The position numbers and the translations under genes are program-made. The notes under the pieces were generated by a model. It did no database searches, had not been told where the DNA came from, and was given only the letters and a program-made list of their open reading frames with translations. Below, in pieces: positions 34,407 to 46,810 of a stretch of 64,000 bases of DNA. The DNA lies in contig NC_059372.1 in the NCBI RefSeq assembly GCF_019703515.2, positions 16,520,492-16,584,491 of the forward strand, in the 5' to 3' direction. Each line of letters opens with the position of its first letter. Position 1 is the first letter of the stretch. This stretch comes from Myxocyprinus asiaticus. Its lineage: Eukaryota > Chordata > Actinopteri > Cypriniformes > Catostomidae.

Positions 34407-34612
34407 TTAAAGGGATAGTTCACCCAAAAATTAAAATTCTGTCATAATTTACTCCCATTCATGTCTTTTCAAACCCATATGACTTTCTTTCTTCCATGGA
34501 ACAAAAAAGATGTTTCATTTATGGAAAAATATGCAATTAAAGTGAATGGCGACTGAGACTATCATTCTGCCCAAAATCTTTTGTGTTCCATGGGAAAAAA
34601 AATAAAAATTCA
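34407..34612. mobile_element. TTAA foldback element, right end lost
   Basis: The left end, TTAA then AGGGATAGTTCACCC, is the best-preserved terminus of this family in the window. The sequence folds back through AAAGTGAATGGCGACTGAGA and TTTTGTGTTCCATGG, then stops without the second terminus. Confidence 0.8.
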
Positions 34613-35800
34613 TATTGGTCACTCAAGTGGCACAGAAATTACTCACTTCAGCTTTTAATTAAACATAATTGAGGACTCCAGTGTCCTACGCTATGAAGGA
34701 GCAAAAAATTCCCTCTGTGAATGGTGAGTTTGCTCAGTACATTCTGGTCAGTTTTCATGCACTACTTGATACACGAAACTTAGTGACTCAGGCTGGACAA
34801 GAGGAGCAAGTTCTGTGGGTGGCATAAAGGCAGTGCCCCGGCATGATCAGTCCTGCTCCATCTGAAAGCAGAGCAAACGGGAAGCCAAACTGAGGGTGTG
34901 TGCTTTTAGTCATGTAAGGAAAAGGATAGAAAAATAGGACCTGGGTATGTTCCAGGGAGCTCCGTGAGTAACCGGTACGGCCACACTTCAGTGCCCCACA
35001 CACACAAACAAACACACAGGTCCTGATCCATCTGTGGGTCTCCAGTGGGGTGGGGTGGCACAGGAAGAACACAGCGTGCCTGTGTGTGTACATGTTTTAA
35101 AAAATAGGGAGTGGAGCGGCCACCCTTGGCACACACACAGAGCAACAAGACACACAGTCGGTCATTATTTCTACACACACCTTAAGCATTTCTGGTGATA
35201 CACATATGCATATGCAGGGTCAAATATTTACTTTTCACCAGTCAGTGGTGGGTAAATTGAGAAAATATTGAGGCATCAAACTACACTTTGCATTATTTTA
35301 CTAGGAACTATTTTTTATTTAATTTTTTTTTGTTCCTTTGATAATTAAATTATTGTTTTTCCTTCCATATTTGTAACAAGCAGTTTCAGAGTCAGTCTCA
35401 TTCTCTGTAAAACTGCACCTGTCACAAAACCCATAGTTACTGTATTCCTCATATTTTTGTTTTAGTGGTTTTAAAATAAGGAGTATTTCACATACCGTAG
35501 GCCTATGTCTGGAGGGGGGAAAAAGAAAACTTTAGTCATCCTAGATAAACTTCTGATGGTAAATATTCCACAGAGGTTAAAGTTATAAGAGTCACAGATC
35601 TGTTTTCTTTAGTAGATGATTTGTCTTTGATTTAATTCATGCCAATTACAGCAGTGAAGGTCAGACTATCATATATTGCAATTAATAATCGAAATAAATT
35701 ACGTTGCAATTCCTAATAAAATGACAATTTTATTTACTCATCAAAGGCAAATTTTACTCATAGTTGACACTTCTATTTTCCATCTATTTTGCATTTTTGG

Positions 35801-35802
<2 letters not shown>
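34613..35802. other. unassigned intronic sequence
   Basis: Short CA runs occur near 34997-35020 and 35131-35140. No repeat family or exon was recognised. Confidence 0.45.

Positions 35803-35875
<73 letters not shown>
35803..35875. repeat. (TA)n microsatellite, 73 bp
   Basis: Pure TA dinucleotides. The array is interrupted by the Tc1 copy that follows, and it resumes at 37424-37446. Confidence 0.95.
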
Positions 35876-35878
<3 letters not shown>

Positions 35879-37428
35879 CTGGCCAAAAATATTGGCACCC
35901 TTGGTAAATATGAGCAAAGAAGGCTGTGAAAAATATGTCTTTATTGTTTATCCTTTTGATCTTTCTTTCAAAATATTCACAAAAATATAACCTTTAATTG
36001 AAGTAAACTAATCTCATAATTAAATAAATATTTTTCTCCAAAACACGTTTGCCACAATTTCTGGCACCCTTAGAAATTTAAATACTTATGAGTAAAATAT
36101 ATCTGAAATATAGTCCCATTCATATTTTACATTTTTTAGTGCACCTGGGTGATAAGGAATATGAAATTGTTCAGCCATGACTTCCTGTTTCACATGGGTA
36201 TAAATATGATGTAACACACAGGCCAAATTCATCCATCACAATGGGTAAGACCAAAGAATAAAGTTATGATCTGCAGCAAAAGATTGTTGAGCTTCACAAA
36301 ATGGGAAGTGGCTGTAAGAAAATAGCTAAAGCATTGAAAATACCCATTTGCACCATCATGGCAATAATTAAGAAGTGCCAATCAACTGGAGATGTTACAA
36401 ATCGGCATGAAAGAGGACGTGTGTCTATATTGTCTCTAAGCACGGTGAGGAGGATGGTTCGAGTGGCCAAAAATTCTCCAAGAATCACAGCTGGAGAATT
36501 GCAGGAATTAGTTGTATCTTGGGGTCAGAAAGTCTCCAAAACTACAATCAGACGTCACCTACATCACCACAAGTAGTTTGGGAGGGTTTCAAGAAAAAAG
36601 CCTATGCTCTCATCCAACATCAAACTTATGCGTTTTCAATTTGCCAGACACTACTGGAACTTCAAATGGGACCGGGTTATATGGTCAGATAAAACAAAAA
36701 CAGAGCTTTTTGGCAGTAAACACCAGAGATGAGTTTGTCGCACATAGAGAGGTAGCCATATGGAAAAGTACCTCATGCCCACCGTTAAATATGGGCTGTT
36801 TTTATGCCAGAGGTCCTGGACATCTTGTTTGGATACATGGCATCATGGACTCTATCAAATACCAACTGATAAAAAATCAAAACCTGATTGCCTCTGCCAG
36901 AAAGCTTAAAATGGGCTGTGGTTGGATCTTCCAGCAGGACAATGATCCAAAACACACATAAAAATCAACACCAAAATAGTCCACTGACCACAAAATCAAG
37001 GTTCTGCCATGGCCATCCCAGTCCCCTGGCCTGAACCCCATAGAAAACCTGTGGGGTGAACTGAAGAGGAGAGACACCAACATGGACCTCTGAATTTGAA
37101 GGATCTGGAGATATTCTGTATGGAGGAATGGTCTCAGATCACTCGTGTTCTCCAACCTCATTAGGTATTATAGGAGAAGCTGTTATCTTGGCAAAGGGAG
37201 GTTGCACAAAGTATTGAATATAAGGGTGCCAATAGTTGTGTTATACATATATTTGACAAAAATATTTGTTTTTTTTATAAAACTTGTGTTGTGTTAGGAA
37301 TTGTTTGATATCTATTTGAGGATAGATTTTAGTGAGTATTTTGAATGAAAGACCAAAAGGTTAAACAACAAGAATATATTTTTCACAGCCTTCTTTTCTC
37401 ATATTCACCAATGTTGCCAATATAATAT
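35876..37428 (+). mobile_element. Tc1-like transposon inside a (TA)n array
   Basis: The left arm begins near CTGGCCAAAAATATTGGCAC with an outer repeat, and has an inner copy ending TGGCACCCTTAG at about 36060-36072. The right arm repeats both in inverted form (GGGTGCCAATAG at 37205; CACAGCCTTCTTTTCTCAT at 37385). This gives the inner and outer repeat (IR/DR) structure of fish Tc1 elements, with arms of about 200 bp. Both ends abut TA repeats, and Tc1 elements insert at TA. The last few bases of the right end have decayed. Total size is about 1.55 kb. Confidence 0.9.
36241..37165 (+). pseudogene. degenerate Tc1-like transposase
   Basis: ATG at 36241 opens MGKTKE and meets TAA at codon 7. The frame then continues with the paired-like helix-turn-helix (KKIAKALKIPICTIMAIIKK) and GRVSILS up to about 36573. 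Frame breaks follow. The catalytic Asp of WSDKTK is at 36688-36690, the Asp of QQDNDPKHT at 36938-36940, and the Glu of NPIENLW at 37043-37045. The last two are exactly 34 residues apart (DD34E), although two in-frame stops lie between them and the usual SPDLNP reads SPGLNP. The spacing from the first to the second Asp is not a multiple of three, which confirms a frameshift. It cannot make an active enzyme. Confidence 0.9.
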
Positions 37429-37446
37429 ATATATATATATATATAT
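37424..37446. repeat. (TA)n remnant right of the Tc1 copy
   Basis: Continuation of the TA array split by the transposon. Confidence 0.85.
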
Positions 37447-37903
37447 GCTTAACGCGTACATTTTTCTTAATCACAATTAATGCATTTACTGTTATTACAA
37501 CATAAACATATGTTAAGCAGGGCAGAACCTTCGTCATTTGTCCGCCCGGAGTCATTACACTAACTCACACCAGGGTTGCATCTAAAACCAATAAAATACT
37601 GCCTCCGGAGGCTGTATACGGAGGTAGGAAGGGATCAAGGCATGTCCGAATCCAATGTTTGTGTCACATCCTGTCTACTGAGATACCTTCATCTGATCGA
37701 TTTTTGAAGGCAGCATAGATGTATCCTTCACTTCCTTTGAAGTTCCACAAACTTGTGCTCCCGAATCCACGGCGGTCGGGCTGAAGAAAAAAAAATGGTG
37801 GCCAAAGAGGCAGTTGATAGCCAATTTGTGGATAAATGTAAGTTTTTATTCACTTTTTCCAACTTTTGATTCCATTTCTAGTGAAAAAGTAGTGTTGTAG
37901 TTA
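37447..37903. other. unassigned intronic sequence
   Basis: Nothing was recognised. Confidence 0.45.
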
Positions 37904-38604
37904 TTAACCCTTTCGCACGTACGATCAAACCGGTGTGATTACACTAGGCTGGGCTCAGACGCGTACGATCAAACTGGTGTGATCTGCATTGATGCTGTTG
38001 TTTACCAGCAAAATCTGTTGTCATAATGACTGAAGTGCTTGTCATAATGAATCAGCTGCTCAAATAGTCTTTTCAACATCACAGTATCTTTATTTCTATA
38101 TGTTACAAACTTTAAAACAATCACTAAGCAAAAGTATAAAGTCATTACCATCGGAGTGTTTTCTGACGTCAAAGAATATACAAACTAGATAGTCCACTCG
38201 AGCCTTCTCCCATTCTGTCTGTCACAACCACTTCCAGGGCTGGGAGAGTGGAAGGGCTAGGTTTTTAGAACCTTCTATACTCCTCCTTTTGTATGCTTCT
38301 ATGACCATACAAACTCAGAATCCCATCTTGCATTGCAATGAAAATATGGCAGCACGTATAGCCGCAAGTGCATTCGCGATCGCATCTTATCTATCATAAT
38401 CAATCATTATAAATATCTAAAAAACACATTATATGTTTGATAATATATAATCTGACCTTCAGTGCACCTGCTGTGATATAATCTGTCCTTCAGTGCATCT
38501 GCTGTGAAGTGTGAAGTAAGATTTATTTTAATTACAGTGTGCATTAAAAAACTCACGCTGGGAGATCCGTTAGTACAGGAGAAACTCACATGCGAAAAGG
38601 TTAA
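37904..38604. mobile_element. TTAA element with short inverted ends, 701 bp
   Basis: The left end TTAACCCTTTCGCACGT and the inverted right end (ACATGCGAAAAGGTTAA) pair over about 14 bp and share TTAA termini. Inside, CGTACGATCAAACCGGTGTG recurs as CGTACGATCAAACTGGTGTG (37918 and 37964), and a second short tandem, CTTCAGTGCACCTGCTGTGA, recurs as CTTCAGTGCATCTGCTGTGA (38457 and 38490). No coding capacity. Probably a piggyBac-type MITE (inference from TTAA). Confidence 0.75.
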
Positions 38605-39509
38605 ATATACACTTGAATATCGCCAAAACTCTGATTTTGTTCTAGATTATTAGACCATTGTGGTTCGGTTGGATGAATGAAGCAGACGCATTATCTTTAG
38701 TGGACACCAGATGGTGTTAATCAGTTCCTGGTATCCTAGCAACAATGTGGCTTTATGCTTCCTCAGTAGCCTGTCCGAAACTAGTTCCTGGAGGTACCTT
38801 CATATGCAAACACTGTCTGTTGAGTCATTTAATGATAGGGCAGTGAGGCAACAAGACAGTTACCTTTGGTTTCAGATGCAGCCCAGAGCCCTTTTACCAA
38901 GGTGAGCCTATAAGCTTAGTAAAAAACAGCATAACGCAGCTGTTAATCTCTCTCCTTTCCTTTGCGCTTCTGTGATAAAAAGACGGAGAAAGGACTCTTA
39001 ATGCTATTTGATTTACAAAACAGGCACAGATGGGACGTGTGATAGAAGACACAAGACTTGTGATCAAGCATTTTTATTACCATAGAAGCATGCCAAGTCT
39101 TAACTATCACGAAAACGCAGAATGAGACTCTTTTTTGTTTGCAAGCATTCTTCACATGGAGTTCAAAGCGCCGCTGGCACTGACACCCTGATGCGAATCA
39201 TGAACGCAGCTTCACGATTGCTGTAGGAAAGCAGATTAATATTGTGGAGGATGAGGACTTAAGAGATTTAATGCCCACTGCAATGAATATGCAACCTATG
39301 GGGAGACTAGTTCTTTTAATTAGTCAAACTCCCAGACATGTTTAATGTTACTTGAACTGGTGCTATTTTAATGCAATTCTATCTTTATACTGTGAAAGGC
39401 TTTGGTTGGAAAATGTTAATAAACCATTATATTGTTACATATTGTTTTGTTTTCTTCCCTAAGATGGAAATAGATGCATTTTGACAGGAAAATAATTATA
39501 TATAATGTC
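38605..39509. other. unassigned intronic sequence
   Basis: Nothing was recognised. Confidence 0.45.
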
Positions 39510-39557
39510 AAATTTCAGCATTTTCAATATATATATATATTGAAAATGCTGAAATTT
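39510..39557. repeat. perfect 48-nt palindrome
   Basis: Twenty-four bases (AAATTTCAGCATTTTCAATA, then TATA) are followed at once by their exact complement with no spacer. Pairing continues imperfectly outside. On either strand it can form a complete hairpin or cruciform. Confidence 0.92.
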
Positions 39558-39575
39558 TAACATGATATATATGTG

Positions 39576-39580
<5 letters not shown>

Positions 39581-39621
<41 letters not shown>
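39581..39621. repeat. (CA)n microsatellite
   Basis: About 20 CA units, next to the palindrome at 39510. Confidence 0.9.
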
Positions 39622-39626
<5 letters not shown>

Positions 39627-42274
39627 AAACACTGTACGTATATATAGATTTTTAATTGGGCATCATAACACACCGGTGCATGCCAACATTTCTATGTGGG
39701 TGGCACAAACACACACGTCTGAACATACAGGGCCCCCTGTTACAGGTCATTAATCCACATCCAGAAGATATCAGTCTGGCCACGCTGTGAACAGTGTGCT
39801 GTCAGTCAGAGTGGAGCGATGCTGTGTGTACAGACACAGCCAGACAGACATGCTGGAGAGCTTCTGGAATCAATAGCTTATATATAACTCCCATGACAGG
39901 CCAAGGCTCTCCCTACCACTCGCAAGTCACCAACAGCAGGACAGCATGCTTGAGGAATGAATGTCATTGATTTAGGGCACGACAACACCCAGGCCACTGT
40001 TCTACCCGTTGCACGCATTCTCCCTCTTTCTTGTCCAATCGTTTTACTTTATCACATTCTCTTTTTTGTCTTTTGTAAACACACATACACACGCAGACAT
40101 ACAACTTTACACATATAGTCCTGCCTCTTATGATAGCAGGTTTGCTTTACTTTCATTCTTTTACATAAAATGTTGAGGATTTTAATGTATTCAGCTGCCT
40201 TGAGTTCTGACTGCAGGCCATAAAGCTTTTCTTTGAAATGCTCCATTACAAATTGTGAAAGGATGGGCTTGAAAGGGGCTACCCATAATTAATTTTGCAT
40301 CACTGAATTAATTGTCTAAAGTGTAAGAAGCCAATTTATAAATTATTCAGCCATTTTTGGTATGTGTGTTTGAAGGCAAGATGGGGAAATAGAGGTAAGA
40401 GCCATTTTTTAATTTGGAAAATTAATATTCATAACTATTTTATGAAGTTAAAGTGGCCATCAATTTAAGGTTTAGCAAAGACTTAATGAAGAGTCTCAGA
40501 AACTGCTGATTTCTGCAGGGGGTCAGGGATAATTCAGACAAACCAGAGCTCTGATCCTTACCTAATCATTCAGAATTGTTGAGACATTGAAGCACAGTGT
40601 TGATCCTGGATTATTCTGCTAGAATAGGTCAGAATTTTATCAAAGATTTTCTCTCTGTCACAATAATTATGCAAATTATTTCAGCTCTGTTTATCTTGTC
40701 TGTTAGACAGCTAACGATTCAGTCATTTTCTTTCCATTTTCCTTTAATTGATCATGTTTGAGTGAATGTTTACTTAATACGTAAGCCTAAGCAACCTGTT
40801 AAAAGCTAATGACAACATGCCAAATCCTTCATTACAGTGTTTGCAAGGCAGCACTTTATTGATATTCCTTAAACATTATATTTTCCTTCTTCTTCACTAT
40901 GTTTTTAATTAATTCAGCTGGACCACTTACAGCTGAAGTTTGTAATTTCTCAACTTACCACAAAGTCACCAATAAGAATTGCTGAGCGAGTTTACATGCA
41001 CATTGTTGCACATCGTATTAGCGATTGCTGTTCGGTAGTAGGGCTTGCTGCTGGTTGTACCACCCTAGCGACGGCCCAGCCAATCGGTTTCATACATTGT
41101 CGGTTTGAAAATAATCTGTCATGATCGTGCATGATAAATGCTCTAATATTTGTATAATCAATTGCAATCAGGCCCCTTGCGTTTACATGCACACTGAACA
41201 GTAAATGGTATTTCCTTTCTTGCATCTATTTAATCATCTATAGTCATCTTTACACTGCAAAGAAAGCATTCCTTCTCATGCACAGCCAACAGAATGCATG
41301 CTGAATTTCATGGCGATGGCAAAATGGCTTTGAAGCAGCATTTTATTTACACAAAACCAAAGACTAAAACTTAAGCTTACCGAAAATTCTTTTGCTGCCT
41401 TGCAAACTCTGGTATTTCCTTCAGAAATGCAAATCTAGTTATGTTTTTCTTATTTGCGAATGGTTGACTCAGCATAAAATATAAATGAAATTTCCAGGAG
41501 CTTAATTGAGCTGTGTTCTGTGTGCTGTAGATTTAGAGCAGGATTTGCCATTGACCTCACTCTGAGAAGAGAGAGATGCATCAATATGATTTAGATATTA
41601 TGATGTTGGAATGGACATGAAGAGTGTCAATTATTTACAGGTGATGTGCCCATTGAATTGGCAATGAAGTGATCATAAATTACCTCTCGCTGTAATCAGC
41701 CTCACAGGGAATATAATGAAATAACTGCTGCAGGAGCAAGGGAACCAATGTTCAACAATGCCTGTTTGACTAGGTGATTTTTGAAAGGCTGGCCAGCTTT
41801 TATAATGGCATGAGGTGGTAAAAATGCAGGAAATTTCCCTGCTAAAATGTCCCTAAATCCTCTTGCTGCGGGGAACAGTCTGTGCTCCGGGTCCATTACA
41901 AAACCAATTTATAGTTCAGACAGCGTATTTGCTGTGATCACATTTAATGCTCATCTCTGTTTTTGGTTCTACTCATAATGGAATAAGTAGAACCAATGAT
42001 CTGGACTGGTCTTTCCACAATGGACAGTTATTGACCAGGCCAAGGGCGCCATCAGCCAGGGGCTCCTGATGTGTGGTTTTGTATTGGGGATGGACAATGG
42101 GCAAGGGCCCTTTTTAATTAACTGGTGAAAAAATATTTCATTTCTGGTCTCCTTGATAGCATTCTTTATGTGACTGTCTCAGCTGACAGGAAGTGATTTG
42201 GTGCTGGCCCAACATTGTATCTCTGAATGTTGAAATGAAGAGGGTAAGCAGCTGTACCATTTCTTGTGTGTAGC
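39622..42274. other. unassigned intron with conserved-looking blocks
   Basis: No exon or clear repeat was seen. The blocks 40250-40620 and 41540-41940 are free of repeat signatures and contain AATTAATT-type homeodomain words, so they are candidates for conserved non-coding elements. The segment 40990-41190 contains GTTTACATGCACA twice and may be a dispersed repeat. Confidence 0.3.
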
Positions 42275-42763
42275 TACAGTGAAGTCCAAAATTATAAAAC
42301 CTTGGATACAAATCTTGGATTTTTTTCCGTCTTGATTTAACCCTGGAAATAGACACTGGGTGAATTCACAAAAAAAAAAATATGCCCAGTAAATCGCTGT
42401 TTATTTGAATGCACTGTCTGCACTAGTTTAGACCACAGCGATCTGGCTCACCTTGCAGGAGCTGTGCAGCGTCACTACACTACTGTGATCCAGTCACCTG
42501 AATCAGCTCTTTATCATGCCAAAAGTGTGCCTGACTCTACCGCCCATCTGGATATATGCCAGGTTTTAATGCTTTTCTTTATCATTTGATTATTATTTGG
42601 TAAAATCCTACTGCCATGATCGATAGCACATGCACACAAACATTTCTTTTGATTAAAATTCAGTATGCCACCTGTTTTCCTCGGGCAGATATAACACAAT
42701 GTAAATTTTGCCGGGCAAATAGCATGGACTTTTTTGTGTGTGAATAAAGCACAAGCTGTAATG

Positions 42764-43981
42764 CACTGAAAAAAAGACTAGTAAGATTAACTTAATTTTT
42801 ATTTCGCAAGATTTTGCACACAGTTTCTCTAAATAAATCTTAATGGTTTAAAACCTAGTAAAATCTACATAACTTTAGGACATATTATTGATTAAAATGA
42901 TTGAGTAAATTTAACTTAAACACTTTAGTAAATTTAGTAACTTTTACTTACAAATATGATATACATGGTACTTAAATAAACGTAGTAAAATGTAAATAAA
43001 CATCCTATTAGAACATGTCACAGTTTGAATTTCCCTTACAAACATATGTTTAACCATGCACTGCATGACATACGGAAGCCTCCCACAGGGAAACTTAATG
43101 CATTGTATGTAGTCTAGGAAACTACATCACCCTACACTACTGCTGACAGAAACAATGTTATTTTGAGTAGAAAATGAACTTAAGTCTGTATAAAACAAGA
43201 AGTTACCATACCTAACAACAAAATTAACAATAAAAACAATGTAAATTTACTTGCAAACAGTGAAACCATGCAAGCTCATTAATTATTCAATCCCAGTGCA
43301 TGGAGGGAACACCAGTTTTGAAAAGTTAAGTAAAATGTACTTATTTTATTTACCAGTGAAATTTGGTCAAATTAACAAATAAATATGACATGGTTTTCTA
43401 CTTTAGGATTGGTACAATCATAAATAATACTTATAAGCTAGAACATTAATCTTTACATGTTGCAATGTAGACTTTACTATATATTTTTAAGTTCTTATTC
43501 AATGTAGAAAAATAACTTTATCTTTTCTGCTATATTTACTTTAAGGTGATTTTTCCATGAAAAGGTATGCAAAAAAGTCCTACTCCCTGAAAGATATTAA
43601 TGAAATAAGTGTCCTGAGACCCCTCTAGACTCAAAAATGTGTCCATGGGCCACAGTCTCTGAAGCTTTCTGCCTGCAAATCATTTTGCGTGTTCTCATAG
43701 TGTTATAGTTGCAGCGTATTATTGAGGCTTAAAGCCATTTTTATGCCATGTTTTTCATACCAGTTGTCATTTGAGGGCGCTATTTTGCTACCGTTGTGTT
43801 TGACAACTGTGGGATGATGGTCTTCTGTTTGGTGTCGGTCTCTACGGTATCTTTGCTGTGTTTTTTGGAAAGAGAGGGCTTGGCTAATTCAACAGCTCCG
43901 CTCATGGAAATTCCAACACGGCAAAATTGCTTACAGCAGCTTTAACCACAAAAAAAAAAAAAAAAAAAAACATTTTCAGTG
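42764..43981. mobile_element. CACTGAAAA-ended non-autonomous element
   Basis: The left end CACTGAAAAAAAG and the inverted right end (CATTTTCAGTG after an A run) form short inverted repeats. The interior is AT-rich and non-coding. It lies within the Tc1 remnant and itself contains the TTAA MITE at 43541. Confidence 0.55.
43541..43945. mobile_element. TTAA MITE, inverted second copy
   Basis: It matches 4821-5250 in the opposite orientation, including GAAAGATATTAATGAAATAA and AATTGCTTACAGCAGCTTTAA. Its left end is decayed (TTAAGGTGATTTTTCCATGA). It is innermost in the nest. Confidence 0.82.
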
Positions 43982-44599
43982 TGAGCCTAATTTACATAGA
44001 AAGGCATGTTTGTGTAGAAATGATGGCAATGACTTTATTTAAATACTCAAGATGCAGCGCTATTTAAGTGTGCCTACTTCATTGCACCTACTTAATCTAG
44101 ATATGGGGTGGCTAGTGAATAAGATGCAAGTGTTCGCACTGAAATACAACGTTAAAAGTGGTGCAATGTATGATGAAAAAATTTATGACTTTCAAAAAAC
44201 TAAATTTGTTCTAAAAAAGACAAATTTAAGGTAAAAGTAAATTCTAGGCCACCAATCAAATGTAAGCAGATTTGTGACACTGTTCATGTAAACTCCTTTG
44301 TACAGAAGTTTAGATTTCATTGCTTAAATTGGAGCCGACAAGATTATTTGGAACATGTTAAAATTATGCTCAGAAAACATGGATCATCAGGTTTTGCACA
44401 AGCTTGCCCATTCCATCTCGAGTGCATGTTGTCATTAAAAGCAAAGGGGGCACACAGATTACAATGAAATTCTGAAACTTATGTAAATTATTCAATTCAA
44501 CTAGTGTCTGAAATTGTTATGCTGATAATATAATTTGCATTTGAATTATTGAAGCATTTTCACTAGATGTCTCAGACTTTTGGACCCAACTGTACTGTA

Positions 44600-46675
44600 T
44601 CATAGCATATCATAGCATATATCAGTATGGTCCCATTAGGACCTTTTGTTTATGTGAATAAATCTGCGCACAGACTGAGCTATTTTTAGCATATTGCCTC
44701 TGTCCTTGTGACAGTGTGAATATGTGCGTGTGCATAACATTGTCTGTCTTTAGAGAGAATTTGGTATCTGTACACCCTCTCTCCCTGACCTCCCATTTAC
44801 CCTAATTCACCCACAAGAACTTCAGTTCGTTTTCCACATCCATCCAGCTGCAGAAATATGTGCTCTGATCTCATTTACAAAAACATAGAGGAGATGATTC
44901 CCTTATTTTTCTTTATCTGTGATTATCTCAGTGATGGAGAGAGAGGGAGAAAGAAAAAAGTGAAAGAGAACAATCTTCCACATACTATTCCAGTGTCCTG
45001 TGGTAAATCACATGGTTGGTTGTGTGCTCTCGCTTTCCTACCTTCTTCTGTTAAAGCAGGGGAAAAGCAGGTGACACCACTCCACAATTAGGACAGAACA
45101 GGATTACTGCTGTGCTGGGAGCAAGTTTGTTATTTTTATTTTTTGACAAATAAAAATCCCTTTAAACATTTCAAATAGCTGCACACCACAAGCTCATATA
45201 ATCATTTATGAGGGATCAGTTGAATATATAGACTGCCTTTTGAATGTGTGTGGCTGCTGTGCATATCCTCACCCTGAAGGATGCCTAACTGCTGATTAAA
45301 AAGGCACCTGATCCAATATCGGTGCATTGTCCCTCTGTGCCAGGTTTTGGATAACATCTCTACAAGAGCTTTTTAAATCTGATAGCCATTGTGATCCTAT
45401 TTTGTGTTTTCCTCACTGAGGCTGCAGTTCCTCTGGTTTTCTCTGTCTCTCAGGTACAGAAAAGCATTATATAGAGCCTTTTGTAATAATGGTCACTCAA
45501 CCAGTAATCTTGCATAGCCAAACTTTTGCCTATCAGCATAATTATCAGATTCTGATCCCCATTAAAGCTTATTCTTGCCCAAAACCACCCACTTAGAAAG
45601 GAAGGGGAAGTCTGACCAACATCTGAAGCGACCAACCATAGTTTGTTTTTCAGGGCAGGCAAACCTGAAAAAATTTAATGAAACCTTGAGAGCAAGGCTT
45701 GAAATTTTGTTTACTTGCTACTTAGTGTTTCAAACAACTATTCAGTATCCTTCAAAGATTCAATGCCTCAAACCTTACACATTTTGGCAAATCCAGGGAC
45801 TAGTTGTTACTTTGACGCACTCAGCGGCCTGGAAACTTGTAAACACAACTTTGTTTCTGTAGGATGGACAAACATCCTAAAAAAAATATTTTATTGGCAA
45901 TTTTTATTAGTATGTTAGTAGAGAGAGGACAGAGGGGGAGAGGAGGGGAGAACTGAATCAGAAAGAGCCATGAGTCAGATTGAAACCCACCTATAAACTG
46001 TTGCACTTACATCCAGCATCTAACTGTACTCTGTCTGATTTTCACTCTGTCTGATTTAAGCTCCCAGTCTGGCTCTCTTCTCAGCAGCTAATGAACTCTT
46101 CTTTGCTCATACAGTACACTGATCTCAGAGCAGTCCTTCTTCCCAAGCCTCATCTGCAGCCCCATACAGAGACGAGGCCTGTTTTTCCTTGGAGCCCTGA
46201 CCCACACTGAGTCTTACTCTGGCAGTCCTCACAGGACACTGCTGGATGGCACTAAACTAATTCCACCTCATATGTTCTCACTGTTCTTTATCTAATCTGG
46301 CTCCTCCTCAGGATTCCAGCACACCACATGATTCCTTTAAAAGGCTTAATTAAGTATCTGTGATTCAATCTCACTAATTGAATCATGGACGGCATGCAAA
46401 GCAATGGCTGTTCAGAGGTTGAATCTTGTAAACACCAGCGGAAGATGACTGTCAAAATGAGACAGAAACATTGAGGAGAAACTGAGAAGAAATGACAAGG
46501 AGAGTCGGAATGAAGGAGAGAGAAGACAGAAAGGAGGAATTTAGAGACAGAGGAACAACATGAGATTTTCGAGGGTAGAGAATAAAGCCATTATGACTAG
46601 ACTTCAAACCAGGTCTGATAATGCTGACATCCAGAGAGCTGTCACAAACACGCATTTTCTTGTTTCCTGTCTACT
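44600..46675. other. unassigned intronic sequence
   Basis: The + strand is purine-rich at 46440-46570. No exon or repeat family was recognised. Confidence 0.45.
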
Positions 46676-46810
46676 AGGGCTGTACCGATACATTAATTTA
46701 GCGATATATTGACAATCATGTTACATCGATACTTCATTCTCTTATATTAATATATTATGTTTTACTTACAGTATTTATTGACTTAATATCATGTCCTTAA
46801 GTTCAATTAA
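46676..46810. repeat. hAT-like end fragment
   Basis: TAGGGCTGTACCGATACATT and the following ATCGATA-rich sequence resemble one end of a fish hAT-like repeat. The other end was not found. Confidence 0.4.

Larger units (their letters stand above)
42277..44597 (+). mobile_element. Tc1-like remnant split by nested insertions
   Basis: The left end CAGTGAAGTCCAAAATTATA follows TA at 42275. The right end, inverted, reads CAGTACAGTTGGGTCCAAAA and is followed by TA. Near the right end GCCCATTCCATCTCGAGTGC and TTGTCATTAAAAGCAAAGG correspond to a Tc1 transposase C-terminus reading PSRVHVVIKSKGG. The rest of the transposase is not recognisable, and the centre is occupied by other elements. Confidence 0.6.

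Noticed and set aside
35676..35990. ORF with a long Ile-Tyr repeat
   Set aside because: It is only the translation of the (TA)n array plus flanking sequence. The same applies to ORFs at 47730-48012 and 53386-53694.
45560..45920. Possible exon in a 95-codon ORF
   Set aside because: AG and GT sites are present by chance but the peptide matches nothing, and its frame is not supported on either side.
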